64,000 nucleotides of DNA from Syncephalastrum monosporum B8922. Its lineage: Eukaryota; Mucoromycota; Mucoromycetes; Mucorales; Syncephalastraceae. Made by a program: the position numbers and the translations under genes. Below are positions 50,639 through 62,942 of the stretch, one piece after another; the stretch's first letter is position 1, and the number at the start of each line of letters is the position of its first letter. The stretch covers positions 1-64,000 of the forward strand of contig JNEN01001208.1 in assembly GCA_000697355.1 (NCBI GenBank), in the 5' to 3' direction. The notes beneath the pieces are model-generated. The model searched no databases. It was not told the DNA's origin and worked only from the letters and a program-made list of their open reading frames with translations.

Positions 50639-51839
50639 ATGTCGCTGCAACAGCTCGCGCGTAACAAGGCTTTTGGAGGTCACCTGGTCAAGTACCAGCA
50701 CCATTCCGAGGTGCTCAAATGTGACATGAAGTTCAATGTGTTTCTGCCCAAGGAGGTTGACGCCGGCGCCGTGCCCGGTGTCTACTTTTTGTCGGGTCTG
50801 ACGTGCACCGAGGACAACTTTGTGCAGAAAAGCGGGGCCCTCGCCGAGGCAGCGCGTCATGGCATTGCGCTCATTGCCCCGGACACCTCGCCGCGTACGT
50901 TGTCAAAATAAGAATGGACTCTCACTTCAGACTGACGAATGGACCCCCATACTTGTAGGTGGCATTTCTATTGAGGGTGATAGCGACTCATGGGATTTTG
51001 GCCAAGGTAAGTGCAAGCTACTCTTTATTTATGTTTAGCATAACGGAGTCTATTCCACTGTCTATGGATAGGCGCTGGTTTCTATGTCGATGCGACCGAG
51101 CCCAAATGGAGCAAACATTACCGCATGTACTCGTATATCGTGCAGGAACTGCCGAGCCTCGTGCATAACCAATTACCTATTGTAAGTGCGCGCTCGGGCT
51201 CGAGTATTGAGCTTCTTGACTTATGCATTGCTATAGGATCAAGAACGTATCTCGATTATGGGTCATTCGATGGTAGATATATATATTTACACCTTCGCAT
51301 TACTTCTCTTACGCGTTGTACGAATTAGGGCGGTCATGGTGCGCTTCAGATTTATCTCAAGAACCCAACAAAGTTCAAGGTAAAACGTGACATTCTGTTC
51401 CACCTTGTTCGCATACTCTGACACATTGCATATCTCTAGACTGCTTCAGCCTTTTCGCCGATTGCAAACCCGATCAACTGTCAGTGGGGCCAGAAAGCGT
51501 TCTCCAACTATCTCGGCAAGGACGAATCCACCTGGAAGCAATATGACACGCTGGAGCTGATCAAATCACACATGAACGAAAAGGTCGACATCCTCGTCGA
51601 TGTGGTATGTTAGTAGCGTGAGAATAGTTCTCTGTTTCTGATGATGTGGTCAGGGAACGGCCGATGGCTTTTTGGAGAACCAGCTTAAGGTCGAATCGCT
51701 TCAAAAGACTGTGCAGGAGCTCGGTCGCACCTCCGAGTGGAACATCCGTTTCCAAGATGGCTATGACCATAGCTACTTTTTCATCTCCACTTTCATCGCC
51801 GATCACATCCTACACCATGTCAAGGCCCTTAAGAAATAG
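50639..51839 (+). CDS. S-formylglutathione hydrolase (esterase D family)
   Basis: Hydrolyses S-formylglutathione to formate and glutathione, the second step of glutathione-dependent formaldehyde detoxification. ATG 50639; about seven short exons. Landmarks: [20 protein letters not shown], then [42 protein letters not shown]; a nucleophile elbow assembled across an intron as [14 protein letters not shown] (Ser); [30 protein letters not shown] (Asp); and [14 protein letters not shown] (His). The full alpha/beta-hydrolase triad is thus present. Size is the usual 280-290 residues. The acceptor AG immediately before the ATG implies a 5'-UTR intron. It faces the TDP1 gene tail to tail with 159 bp between stops. 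Confidence 0.95.
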
Positions 51840-51998
51840 TGCAAAAAGGATGGTCAGGCTATAGGCTATGTCCAATTCATTCTCTGCTAACCGAGATCAT
51901 TTGACTTGTTCAACGAGAAACACGTTTTCATTTTAATCGAAGCCTTTAATGACTTCTTTTTTTTTTTTTTGATTGTGTCACCGATAAGTGCATATGTA

Positions 51999-54372
51999 TC
52001 ACGTAAAATCGCGAATGGCCTGATGTGCGTACTCTCTCGTGTAGCATTCGCCGGGTGAATGGGGGAGGAGGGGAATATCGTAAGGCAGTCTTATCGGTAC
52101 GATAGTATCGTTCTCATCTTCAGGGTCTGCGCCCAGGTACTTCTTCTGCACGTTCGTATTCATAGTCGTCTCGTGGGACGCATGTGTCTCCCTGAGCACG
52201 TCATTGATCATGACGACCCGATCGTGTTCGGCATCCTTGATGCACCGAGTTCATAAGATATCAACCATAAACCGAATCCATGCGTACCTACCTCAAAAAG
52301 CTCAGGGCAAAATAAAACGCCGAGCTCGTAGCTCTTGATGTGGAGCTGGCTGCGATTCTTTTGGTACTCACCCCACGCCGCTCGACTAAGATTGGCGGAC
52401 GTCAATAAAAACCACGCGAGACGTACTTCATTTTTATCATAATAAAACCGCGTGTAGGTCTTGATGTGCGGCATCAGGTTTTGTCGACGGAGACTTTTCC
52501 ACTGGCAGAGATGCCTATCGAGCCACGTTCGACTCTTATCATAGGTGTCTATCAAATTTGTGTCAGCGGTAGCCAATCGCAAAATTTCTGACTATTACCC
52601 TGTTCTAAACGAAGAAATCCCGCGCTATCTATGATGCCTGTGTGACTAAGCGTAGAGATATAAAATTTTAGGAGTCATTATACTTCAAGGGGGTTGAATT
52701 TACCTCTTCCGTACATTGTCGACCGTAGGATAGACGAGTTTAAGTTCAGGCGTAATCGCGTCTTGCTGGTTCATGGCCGAAGCGAGCGCAGGTCTAAAGT
52801 CTTGATCGAACCATTTCTGCTTCAAACTAGCCACGCTCGAGCACTGTCGCCGACGGATAAGATAAATGCCAACAGAAGTCTGGGGTAGCCTTCCTACCTG
52901 CGCCACGATCGTGGACATTTCACAGCAGGCTGTGGGAAGTTTCACATGGTGTTCGAGAACAGTCGCGAGGCGTGCTAGGCCCCACTTGCTGAGCTCACGA
53001 TCGCGGTGGTACCCAGGCACGGAACCGATCAGAATGGCCTAAAACATGTTTGGAAATAGGTATACGTCATTAATAGAACGAAACATAACACTTTACGAAG
53101 TAGAAAAGGTCTTTTTTTTTTTGGGGGGGGGGGAGGACAGATGTTGGATGCGGGAGACACGGCAAACGCGGCAGACACGCTGATACGCAGACGCAGCAGA
53201 CGCGGCAGACGCGGCAGACGCGGCGATCGCGGCGATCGCGCCAATTTTGCGTTAAGTTCATTCCCCTCTGTGTGTGTGTATGTGTGCTTTTCCTTTTCGT
53301 ACTTTACACGTGGCCCAGCTGAATTCCCGGATCCACTCCCGCGCGAAGGTCAATGAGGCGTATGCAGAAAGATAGGCACATAGATCTTTCTCAAACGGGG
53401 ACCCGTACATCGATCCCGTCACTCTCCCTGGTTGTGTCGCTTCCGATTTGATAGGACATAGCGGTGTCATGTACACGCCTTGTGTCATGTCTCTAAACAC
53501 TCAGCTACTAAGCTCTGTTTTTCGTGTCTGTTTGCAGATACTGCAAGGTATACTTACTCCCAATCATCACGGCACAAATTCGCGGTATGTACCACCACGC
53601 GCGCGTGGCGTACTCCGTCACGATGGAAGAACAGGAGCATGGTCTTTCGGGTGTTAAATGTCTCATGGAATGCGGTGAGCATGGATGGAACTCACCTTGG
53701 TGTGATGGGTCCCTGTAATGATTTACGGTATGTAAATCAAACATGTTGCGATGTACTACAACCTTACCATATTGGTTTTTGAGCTCCGGTTGGACCAGCT
53801 TGACATTGGGATAGCGCTGAGCTTGTGTCTTTATGCGCATATCGCCAGACATTTAAGAGGGTTAGGGATGTGCGTAAATGAGCGGATAGGATGAGACTGA
53901 GGCGGAATATCATACCCGAATCCTTTCCCTGCTTTCTGGAAACCGATGACCATGCACAACGGTAACAGGAATTGTATCACGCGTGCTGGGATGCAGGTGA
54001 TCCATTACAAAATCCAGATCCACTGTAAAATTGATCTGCACCATCCGCTCCAGATCGTCCTAATGATAAATGTACCGCTCCTTTCTCAGCACGCAACGCG
54101 TCTGTTCTCTTTGCCGTGCCTTACACGTCCGATCAAGTCCCGTAGGGAGACTGTGTAGAAGAGATTCCCAGGTGAGGACGTGGTACGTTCTACATTTGGG
54201 ACAACTTACCACAGCCAACGTTTTCTGAAGCGGGTACATTGGGCGACGCGAGAAGATGGATCCCCGAATCCACTACCGTCGGCTGTTTACTGACACGTGC
54301 CTTCTTCCGTGGTGCTTCGTCCGCCTTGTCAAGGCGTTGAGTATTATATGAAGGTGCATTCATCGGTGGCAT
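51999..54372 (-). CDS. TDP1: Tyrosyl-DNA phosphodiesterase 1
   Basis: Phospholipase D-superfamily repair enzyme that removes topoisomerase peptides from DNA ends. ATG 54372; roughly ten exons joined by frame: N-terminal basic, disordered part (EAPRKKARVSKQ); DDLERMVQINFTVDLDFVMD; IPVTVVHGHRFPESRERIR; YPNVKLVQPELKNQYG; microexon 53712-53696 giving GTHHTK; TMLLFFHRDGVRHARVVVHT then ANLCRDDWE (HKD motif 1: H-x-K...N); DMTQGVYMTPLCP; FEKDLCAYLSAY; AILIGSVPGYHRDRELSKWG; KLVYPTVDNVRKS; MPHIKTYTRFYY...LTSANLSRAAWG (HKD motif 2); and a C-terminal VPIRLPYDIPLLPHSPGE. It ends at 51999. The 5' exon junctions between 53950 and 54180 are the least certain. Confidence 0.9.
53154..53241. repeat. GC-rich 9-bp minisatellite in a TDP1 intron
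   Basis: Degenerate tandem nonamers of the GCGGCAGAC type, ending GCGGCGATCGCGGCGATCG, next to a T/G homopolymer stretch (53110-53133), all inside one intron of about 230 nt. Confidence 0.85.
53696..53712 (-). other. TDP1: 17-nt microexon carrying the first TDP1 HKD motif
   Basis: Minus-strand GGACCCATCACACCAAG flanked by TTACAG and GTGAGT. One base from the previous exon (...CAA TAT G) plus these 17 bases gives Gly-Thr-His-His-Thr-Lys, including the catalytic nucleophile His and the paired Lys. Confidence 0.85.
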
Positions 54373-54757
54373 TACTCACCATGTGTTTATAAAAGTATGT
54401 CCGTCAGTTGTTGTAATGTATTTAGACGTGTTGAGCGAAAGCTATCTGACTTTATGTTCTTATTCCTTCATGGAAAATAATCGATAGCACGGTGAACTGT
54501 ATCATATCCTGTTCATTTTCGAGCAACCTTCCGTACAACGCGTTATTTTCAAGAGTTGTCTTCTCATATCTCCTCGGACGATCGACTTATCGTCAGCTTA
54601 CTCTCTGATGACGGTCATTTCTGATCAATATCACCGTCGTCACCGCATTCATGTCTCGAAGGACAAGGCGGTATGCATGATAAGACACTTCTTGTATTGC
54701 ATATGTATTGACTGTGTGGAAAAAGAAAATCGCAAACAGCTAGGATAATATACTGAT
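54373..54757. other. Intergenic between TDP1 start and TOP2 stop
   Basis: 385 bp, AT-rich, between two genes on the same strand. It should hold the TDP1 promoter and the TOP2 3' end; no further feature seen. Confidence 0.5.
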
Positions 54758-57700
54758 TCAGTCGTCGTCGGCCTCCTCCTTCTTGACCTTCTTCTTGACC
54801 GTCCGCTTGCGCTTCGTCGCGGTCGTCTGGAGCGGCTTCGCCTCACGCGCCAGTTTCTCATCTTCCGCGAGCATTTGCTAAACCAAATAGCGTCAGTATC
54901 TCTGGTTTGTTCTGTCTACCATGAATAGCCATTTACCTCCCAGTGAGTAAGCACGTTGTCAAGGTCTCGTCGCCAAAAGTCCTTGGGGTGGGTGCTTCTG
55001 ACCTCCGCAATCTCCTTCTCTTTTGTATCTCGCTCTGCGCGCAATTGCTTGACCTGCAAATATACACACACATGCACATTCAGTTTCATCCAGTTAAAAG
55101 GCCTAGGTTTTCTTCTTGACCCTACCTTCTCCGTTGTGAATCCGCGCATATTGATGGAAAAGAGATAATCGTAGCCGGCGCCCTCCTCTTCTTGAGGATC
55201 TTCATCTTCCGTTGCCAGCACGTTTTTCTTCTTGAGGGGATAAATGCGTTCGAGGCCAAGGCGCTCCATATCAGCCACGATGTCTTCCTCCTTGCGGTGA
55301 ATGAAGACGAGCTTCTTGTCAATGACAAGCTCCATGAAGAGGGCCTTGTTGTTCAGTCGCTTGAATTGGTCCTCGAGGACACTGATCTTCCATGCCTAAT
55401 AAACGTATCGCAGGTTTAGATCTTGCAGAACACGGCTTCATCACCTGTTTTTTCCTTTGTCCTCTTTTACCTTTCGTTTCTCATAATAATCGAGACGCAG
55501 GTCATAGAATTCCCGGATAATCTCCTCTGGGCTATTGTAGCGCTTCAGGACGCCATCCTTATCGAAACAGACCAGGTTACGTGTGCTCATATTGTTGGTC
55601 AGCTTGAAGGCTTTGGCAATTCCGATCTTTTCAATTTTTTCCAAGTTCTTTGCATCGACATTGATCGTAAACTTGACGTTCACGTCGGTCGAGTTGTTGC
55701 TGTAATCGTTGATGGTGAATTCAACCTTCTTGTCCTTCGGGTCGCGCAGCACTTCGAGATATTCTTTAAAGTTATCCGTCAGGTAGCCGACAGGGAGCTC
55801 GTCGATCTCGATATTGAAGTCGTCGCCAATCCGGCCAATGCCGTTTACGATGTATTTACCGCTCTCCTGGTACACGATCTCACCCTTGAAGCCGCGGTAC
55901 CAGGGGTGGATCGGTTCCAGCTCTTGGCCGTCCATGAGACGCTGCAGACTCTGAATGATGTCCTTGGGGTTATAATTGGGGATCGTCGTACTCCAACCCG
56001 TGCCGATACCATCCGCACCGTTCACAAGGACCATGGGCAGGACAGGCACGAACCTGACATGGACAAAAAGGTGAGTCCGATAATACATTTACCTCTCACT
56101 CTCACTCACCATTGAGGCTCAATAGACTGATTTTCTTCGATCAGATAGTTCAGCAGACCATCATCGTCAGCGTGGTAAATGTGACGCGAAATGCTGTGCA
56201 GATACGTGTGCAGGTAACGCGGACTGGCAGCCGCTTTGGAACCCTACAAATTGTCAACACTAAGTAATCACATCCTACTTCTTTTTTCGACGGAACGTAC
56301 CTGGTGTCGCGTACCGAACTGACCGGACGGCACCAAGAGGTTCACGTTATTGCTGCCCATGAAATCCTGCGCCATGTTGATAATCGTGGCAGACACACTG
56401 TTTTCACCGTGGTGGTATTGGGTCATGGCTGCGACACGACTGGCGAATTGGGCCACCTAGAACAGAATAAGAAACTGACCCGTACACACTTTGTTTTCTT
56501 TCTATACTATACCTTGATTTCAGTGTTTTTGCGCTTGATGGCTCCGAAAAGCACCTTGCGCTGCGTGGGCTTAAAACCATCCACGACAGAAGGAATGGAA
56601 CGCACATTATCCGCCATACTAAACAACATGAGCTCCTTGTTGACGAAGTCGGAGATCTTGATACGGTGCACGTTGTGATCAATGTAGGTATCAGCCTATA
56701 ATATGCATGCGCATCAGTTTTTGTAAAAAATGGGATAGACTCTTCGTTCTTTATACCTTCCAGCCGCCGAGCCATTCTTTACGCTCAGACACCTTGGTCT
56801 TGTTGAACGCCATATCCACCAGCTGGCGGTCTTCTTTGCTCGCCACATCAAATTGCTTCATGTGTGTATCTAAATCGGAAAAGTATTTGCGGGCGTCCTG
56901 CTTGTCGGACGTACCCAAACCCTATCATCGACCTAGGTTAGTTAACCGCCGTACCATGCAGCCTGTTGAGCTTACCTTAAAGTACTTAGGCTGATAGTCG
57001 TTGTTCTTATTGTGCACGACCGCCCAGGCTTCGTACTCGGGAATTGTAAAGAACGGGATCTGTTCCTTTGTCCGTTTGTGTGTACACTACGAAACGCGTG
57101 AATACCAGAATATGCTTCTTATCTTGCTTTGACTTACTCTGATAATGGGCGTAATAAACTCCAAAAGGAAGCCGGGAATGTCGAGCAAAGATGGGAACAT
57201 TTGGTCGATAAAGTTGATAATGAGACCTTTGATATGCGAGCCATCGTGATCCTGTTTACAGTAACCCATCAATACGTGTCTCAAAGAAGGGGATAAGGGC
57301 ATGTCTCTCTTTCTTCACCTGATCGGTCATAATCATGAGCTTGCCGTAGCGCAGCTCGTCGACGTTGGTATAGGTCTTGCCGTGCTTCAAGCCTAGGATC
57401 TGCTTGATGGCTGTAATTTCGGCATTGCTCATGATCGCTTGGTTGGAGGCATCGCGGACGTTTAAGAGCTTGCCACGCAGGGGGAAGACACCGTACAAGT
57501 CTCTGCCAACCACGGACAAACCGGACAAGACGAGCGCCTTGGCGGAATCACCTTCCGTCAGGATAAGGGTACACTTTTTGTTATGCGGGCGCTGTCCGGC
57601 TTTGTTGGCGTCCTCGAGCTTGGGGATGTTTAGACGTCTAGAGCAGATAGAGTGAGTAAAAAAAGTATCTAGAGCATGAAGAACTTTCGCGTACCTTTGC

Positions 57701-59510
57701 ATCTTGCCGGCGTCCGCACGCGTCATGGTCTGCTCCTCCTTAAAGTTGACCCATTTGACAATGTTATCGATGATACCGGACTTCGCGACTAAGGTCGCCG
57801 GTAAGCATTTGGGACTCACAATAATCCTTTTATGACTTACTGGCACTGGCAAACTTATCCGAAATCTCGTACTTGGATCCAAAGGCACCCGCGCGCAGAG
57901 TCATGTTCTCCTTGGTCTGCGAGTCAAAGGCCGGGTTTTCGATCAAACAGTTGATAAAGACACACATGTGATTCTTGATCTGGAAGGGCTTGATGTTCTT
58001 GTTGTTACTCTTCTTTTGCACATCCGCAATAATGGCTTTGACGATCTGATCGGCCACATGGTTGACGTGCTGACCGCCCTTGGCCGTACAGATACTGTTG
58101 ACGAAACTGACCTGTCGATCGAGGTAAGTCGGTGGAAATCGTAATAGAGGCCTGGTGATTTACCTGGTTGAACTGTCCGTCACTGACGGCAAAGCTGACC
58201 TGCCAGCGCGGGTTGGGCTGAGTATCATGGATGATGGGCTTCTTGCCTTCGGCGTTGCGAATGTCCATCGACTTAGTGTACAGATCAACATACTGTTTGA
58301 AACCCTTGACAGGAATGCGCGTGCCGTTCAGGTACACGCTGACGCCCTCAACGCAACCTGCCATGTCATAGACACGCTTCTTAATCAACGCTTCAAAGTC
58401 ATCGTCCATCTCTGTCATGTTGAATTTCGCCAGGTCAGGCTTAAAAGAGATACGGGTGTACTCTTGGCCAGAGCTGTTGGAAGTGACTTTAGGCTTGCCC
58501 TTGACCGTCATGTTGTTGCTAAAGACCTGACGGTACTTCAGCTTGCGCTCCTTGTCGGCAGTCTCGACAATAAATTCCGTGCTGAAGATATTGCAGAGCT
58601 TGGCACCGTAACCGTTACGACCACCCGTCACTTTCTTTTCGTCGTCGTCATAGTTGGAAGACGTCAGGAGGTGACCAAAGATGAGCTCGGGCACGTAAAC
58701 CTGCTCCTCCTTGTGGACTGTGATCGGAATACCCTTGCCGTCATTGTGGATTGAAATCAAGCTCTGCGACTTGTCAATGATAACCTTGATGTTCTTCATA
58801 TTGGGATCACGGATCTAACGCATCGTGGTGTGAATATGAGTATGTGTGTACATCGTTTCTAACTTGTATCGTATACCTTGTTGTCAGCCGCGTTGACCAA
58901 GATTTCGTCGACGATCTTGTACAGACCAGGCACGTACTTGATCTTTTTACGTTTGATCCGGTCGTCTTCGCTGTCGAATACCCAGAGCTCCTGCTCCTCG
59001 GCTTCGGTCGAGCCGATGTACGTATCAGGTCGAAGGAGGATATGCTCGAGCTGCGTCTTCTTCTTGTAGATCTCCTCAATCGTGCGTTTCTCGAAGTCGC
59101 CGCCGGTCGCTTTCGTCGCAGTCTTCTTGACTGGCTTGGCATCCTCCATCTCAACATCCTCATCTTTGGGGGTGGAGGAAGCAGAGGTGTCTTTGCCGAT
59201 AAAATTGTCCATTGGACCCATCGCCGAGGATTTGGCTTTGGGGGCTGCTTTCTTCTTGGGTGCTGGCTTCTCTGCTGGAGGAGTCTTCTTGGCCGCTGGT
59301 GCCTTCTTTACTGTGCTCTTGCCATCGTTCGCCTTTGCCTGCCGGTAGCAGAATCATATGAGTCTAAATTAATCGACGCGATCTATACAACACCTTTTTT
59401 TTAGGTTGCGGCTCAAAGTCGTCCGACTCATCGCCCGAGTCCTGGAAATCAGAGCCTGAATCACTTGCTTCGTCGTAAAATTCTTCACCGTCGGATACTG
59501 TCATTTTCAT
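54758..59510 (-). CDS. TOP2: DNA topoisomerase II
   Basis: ATP-dependent double-strand passage enzyme. Start ATG 59510 (MKMTVSDGEEFYDE; a second ATG at 59504); about thirteen exons. N-terminal acidic and Lys/Pro/Ala-rich extension of about 110 residues, then the GHKL ATPase (LLRPDTYIGSTE, VDEILVNAADN, HNDGKGIPI, GGRNGYGAKLCNIFS). TOPRIM: LILTEGDSAKALVLSGL and MIMTDQ|DHDGSHIKGL, the latter split by an intron. Winged-helix catalytic Tyr in AAASPRYLHTYL (codon 56216-56214). Tower: VNGADGIGTGWSTTIPNYNP. Coiled-coil/C-gate: LETDKKL-like ELVIDKKLVFIHRKEED. The C-terminal tail after RRDLDNVLTHWE is only about 40 residues (TKRKRTVKKKVKKEEADDD), far shorter than in yeast or animals but still a basic nuclear-localisation type sequence. 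Confidence 0.95.
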
Positions 59511-61798
59511 AAAATGGGTAACTGATTAACTGAAGAAAAGGTACAAAGAAAAAAAAAAAGAGAAAGGAGAAAAGATACGCGCGACGACAAATTTCACTGG
59601 TGACACACACACGCGCTGTCGCGCGCGTGCCTGAGAATCAATCATATACCGAAACACAGGATCTGACCGTTCATTTAGTTGCTACAAAGCAAAATAAACG
59701 AGTTGTACACGTCATATCAGATGATGTTATGTTACTAAAAGGCTTATGGCAGATACCTCAGGCTCGTTACGCGTTTCTCTTGCTCCAATGAATAAACCCT
59801 TGTACCTCGGTCACATGTGGGGGTTTGGTCTATACCGTATTCACTTTATTTATTCGAAGGAAAAATGTATTTATCAGCCCACACGCGTGCATTTTGTTAC
59901 AGTCGTATAGCGAGACCTGAATTTACGACTCTCAGTGTTTATTTCCCTTCTGTACACTGCTCGGGCGCTCGTCTTCTACACAGTTTTTCCTTCTGTGGGT
60001 TTTTCCAGTTTTATCCGTCAACTGTAGCCTACCTCTTTTTACGAGACATATCCCTATTGGGATTGTATCCTCATGCATCACCTTGAACAAAATAATAGTC
60101 TTTCACCCTGGCATAAACGATTTTACTAACCACACCAAAAAGCCTGCCAGTCATCTATGAATTCTAGGTTGATGAAGGCCCCCACAAATAATCGAAAAAC
60201 GCTGGCTAAACACATATCCATATAGTCAAATATCGTACTAGCCAGACATGGCCCCACGTGCATACAGAACGGAGAGTTCCGCAAGACAGAACGTATGACA
60301 TGAGCTGAAAACGATGAAAAGAATTACTACATGTTAAGCGCTGCAAGTCGGGTTAAAGAAATTTCCACTGCGATGGATAGGCTGTGCATTATACTGCCCA
60401 TGTTTAAAGAAGTAGAACAGCTCACGCCTCAGAGTACAAGTTGGCGACGCTTAAACTCAAATCTGTGTATTTTTTTGGATGATATGATTAACCTCCGTTA
60501 CGGAAAGGGAGTGGTCTCTTGCATTGAAGATATTGGTCTTTCGACAGAAGGTCTTTATCACATCTTATTACTTCTCGTCTGCAGATGTTGTAGCTTTTCC
60601 TGAACTGTACAATCACTATATTAGTTCTCGGTGAATGGATTATATATGCTCTTTGTGTCTTACTCGATACGACAGAATTCGCATCATTTGCCTTTATGTC
60701 AGGTCTCTCGAGGTGAGCGCTGACTCGCAGTACAATGATACCAAGCATAAAAAGGAAAGGAATAGAGACTTTTGACAGCATCATGTTGGCCAGCGGAAAA
60801 AGAAACAGAAGTGGGAAAAGTACAGTAGAAGTTGATGGGTGGAAAAAGAAATCAAACGTTCAAAACACCATCCAGCTTTTATCAGCACCATTCTAGTGTT
60901 TTCTATATTTACGCAACATATACTTGTGCACAAGCATTATGCATATTGGCTCCCGAGGCGTATTTTGTTCTGAAATGCTCTCTGTAAGGCATGTACGTGC
61001 AGGAGGTGCGGATCGGACCTTGCTACGAGCGCGACTAAGGAGGTAAGCAGCAGATCAACGCATAATCTCGACTTACTTTCTGGATAGAAGGGAGATTCGA
61101 AAGGAAAAATGCTAGCAACTGCAATGATATTATGGGCTACTACTAGAAAACGGCAACTGCCTGAGCTCATACGTTTTCAACACCTTGCGACTTTTATTCA
61201 TCGCGGGTAGCAAGCACTCCGTCTTACACCGCATTTCGGAGCGTAGAGATGCTCTCTCTTTGTATTACGGCTTTTAAGCGCAAAAGATGATAGTTTCATG
61301 ATGATATGATTTGCCAGACGGGAGATTTTCAGGGGTTTATCATATGCAAAAAAGAAAAAACGCCTTACTAGGGCTACGTACCATCGTAACATTTCCATGA
61401 GGGTTAGCCCAGAGTATTATAATGAATGTTACATGGCTATATGGGGGCAAGTTTTACACGATACATATGATAACGTAGATAGTTTTCTTCTTTGAACTCG
61501 GGCTATACATATAGCAGATATGACTTTCTAGAACTGTGGATACAAAGCACAGTAGCAGGCGGACTCTCCAGGGAGAAAGTGGGTGTAAATGTGATATTTT
61601 TGAGTTCATTGTGGCAGCCAACCATAAGCTATCTGTTATATATAGTATATTGCTATAGGGGGGGAGGAGTATGTCGACAGAGATGCAGGATTATCGCCTC
61701 AAGAGATTTTCGATAATATTACCGCATTTCTTGTGCGGTGCACACCTATTTCACCGGTTCCACTGCATGAGCCAAGAAGTAAGCCGACCTCGAAGTGT
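59511..61798. other. Gene-poor region upstream of TOP2
   Basis: 2.3 kb. The first few hundred bases should include the TOP2 promoter (A-rich near 59545-59560). The rest has short unsupported ORFs (for example 60331-60603 and a minus-strand frame near 60488-60784) and looks like decayed repeat DNA. Confidence 0.5.
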
Positions 61799-62049
61799 AA
61801 TATCATGTGACGTCCTAGCGTAGCGCTGGACTCACTTAATATACGCGAGGTCTTCTACGGTCTTTCACCATCCACCCGCCTGCTTCCTGCTCCTCTGTTT
61901 GCTCTGAAAAGATCTAGTAATAGTTTAGCTGTCAAAATCCTTTTATATTTTTCGCAATGTAAGCTGAAAACTTAGGAAACCCCCAATAAGTAAGCAGACT
62001 CGTGTGTAATAAGTGAGTCCAGCGCTACGCCAGAACGTCACATGATATT
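61799..62049. mobile_element. MITE-like inverted-repeat element, 251 bp
   Basis: Left arm 61799-61838 and right arm 62010-62049 are 40-bp inverted repeats with 38 of 40 matches (AATATCATGTGACGT... against ...ACGTCACATGATATT). Weaker complementarity continues inward for about 20 bp (CGCGAGGTCTTCT against CACGAGTCTGCTT). The roughly 170-bp centre has no coding capacity. I could not define a clean target-site duplication, so the exact ends are uncertain. Consistent with a non-autonomous DNA transposon, or a solo hairpin. Confidence 0.7.
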
Positions 62050-62079
62050 TTTAATGAGCTGCTTTGACAGGGATGCTGT

Positions 62080-62742
62080 TTAAGGAGAATTGACCACTGC
62101 GTAGCCAATGGCTTGGAAAATTCGCCAGGCAGCGATGTTGGAGTTGTCCACGTCAGCTGTTTCCCTACCATTTTCATATTCACAATAGGTGAATAATGTG
62201 CATGGCTGAAATGGAAGATCGGCAGCCAGAAAGCTTGATGCTCGGCAGAGATAGTATGTTGATACTTGATGAAAGTGCGATCGAAGTTGTTGCACTTGTC
62301 CAATCAAGTGGTATGGCTCGATAGATCGCGTATTTTCATCAATTGCGAGCTTTTGTGCCTTGATATAGCTTTCCTTGTCGATGTAAATTGCTGTCGTTTG
62401 TGGTGATGCAGCAAAGGAAAAAGATGATGGACCGACGTCTGGACTTGTCTTAAAATCCAACCGTATACTCGACGTGGCAAGAGCTGTACATGATCGAGTA
62501 CCGATAATAAGCTTTCGGCCGTCTCGTGTGCTCTGGACGCTACACCATACGTTTGGGATTCGCGATGGCGCCAGAGGGAAAGTTGATTCGTTAGAAGTGG
62601 ATATTTCACGATGAATATCGACACTTTTTGTGCGCCCATATACTTCAAATGTGTTCACTAAGATCGCTTCACTATAGCTCGTATCTAACAGGATGGCACC
62701 AGCCAGAATCTGAGCAACAAGCAAATTAGATATGGGGCTCAT
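62080..62742 (-). CDS. Unknown protein, 220 codons, possibly secreted
   Basis: Uninterrupted ORF beginning MSPISNLLVAQILAGAILLD, which could act as a signal peptide or TM anchor. The rest is mixed alpha/beta in composition with few cysteines (YGRTKSVDIHREISTSNES, TAIYIDKESYIKAQKLAIDE). It ends 31 bp from the right arm of the inverted-repeat element. It might have upstream exons or be part of a larger repeat. I do not recognise any family. Confidence 0.35.
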   Translation of the reverse strand: MSPISNLLVAQILAGAILLDTSYSEAILVNTFEVYGRTKSVDIHREISTSNESTFPLAPSRIPNVWCSVQSTRDGRKLIIGTRSCTALATSSIRLDFKTSPDVGPSSFSFAASPQTTAIYIDKESYIKAQKLAIDENTRSIEPYHLIGQVQQLRSHFHQVSTYYLCRASSFLAADLPFQPCTLFTYCEYENGRETADVDNSNIAAWRIFQAIGYAVVNSP

Positions 62743-62942
62743 GGATCCAATCCGTATTCAGCAAGACAGCCAGACCTTCGTTCTCTAGGTCAAGATTATC
62801 CCGTTTCAACAACATCTTATGTAAAGGTGAACGGTGGGGTACCCATAGCCTGGCTAGACTTGAGAAGGTCTGTCATATTCGTCGCAGTTTGTAACTTCAC
62901 AACAAAATGACTTGACTTCACGATGATTTGTCATGTTTACGA

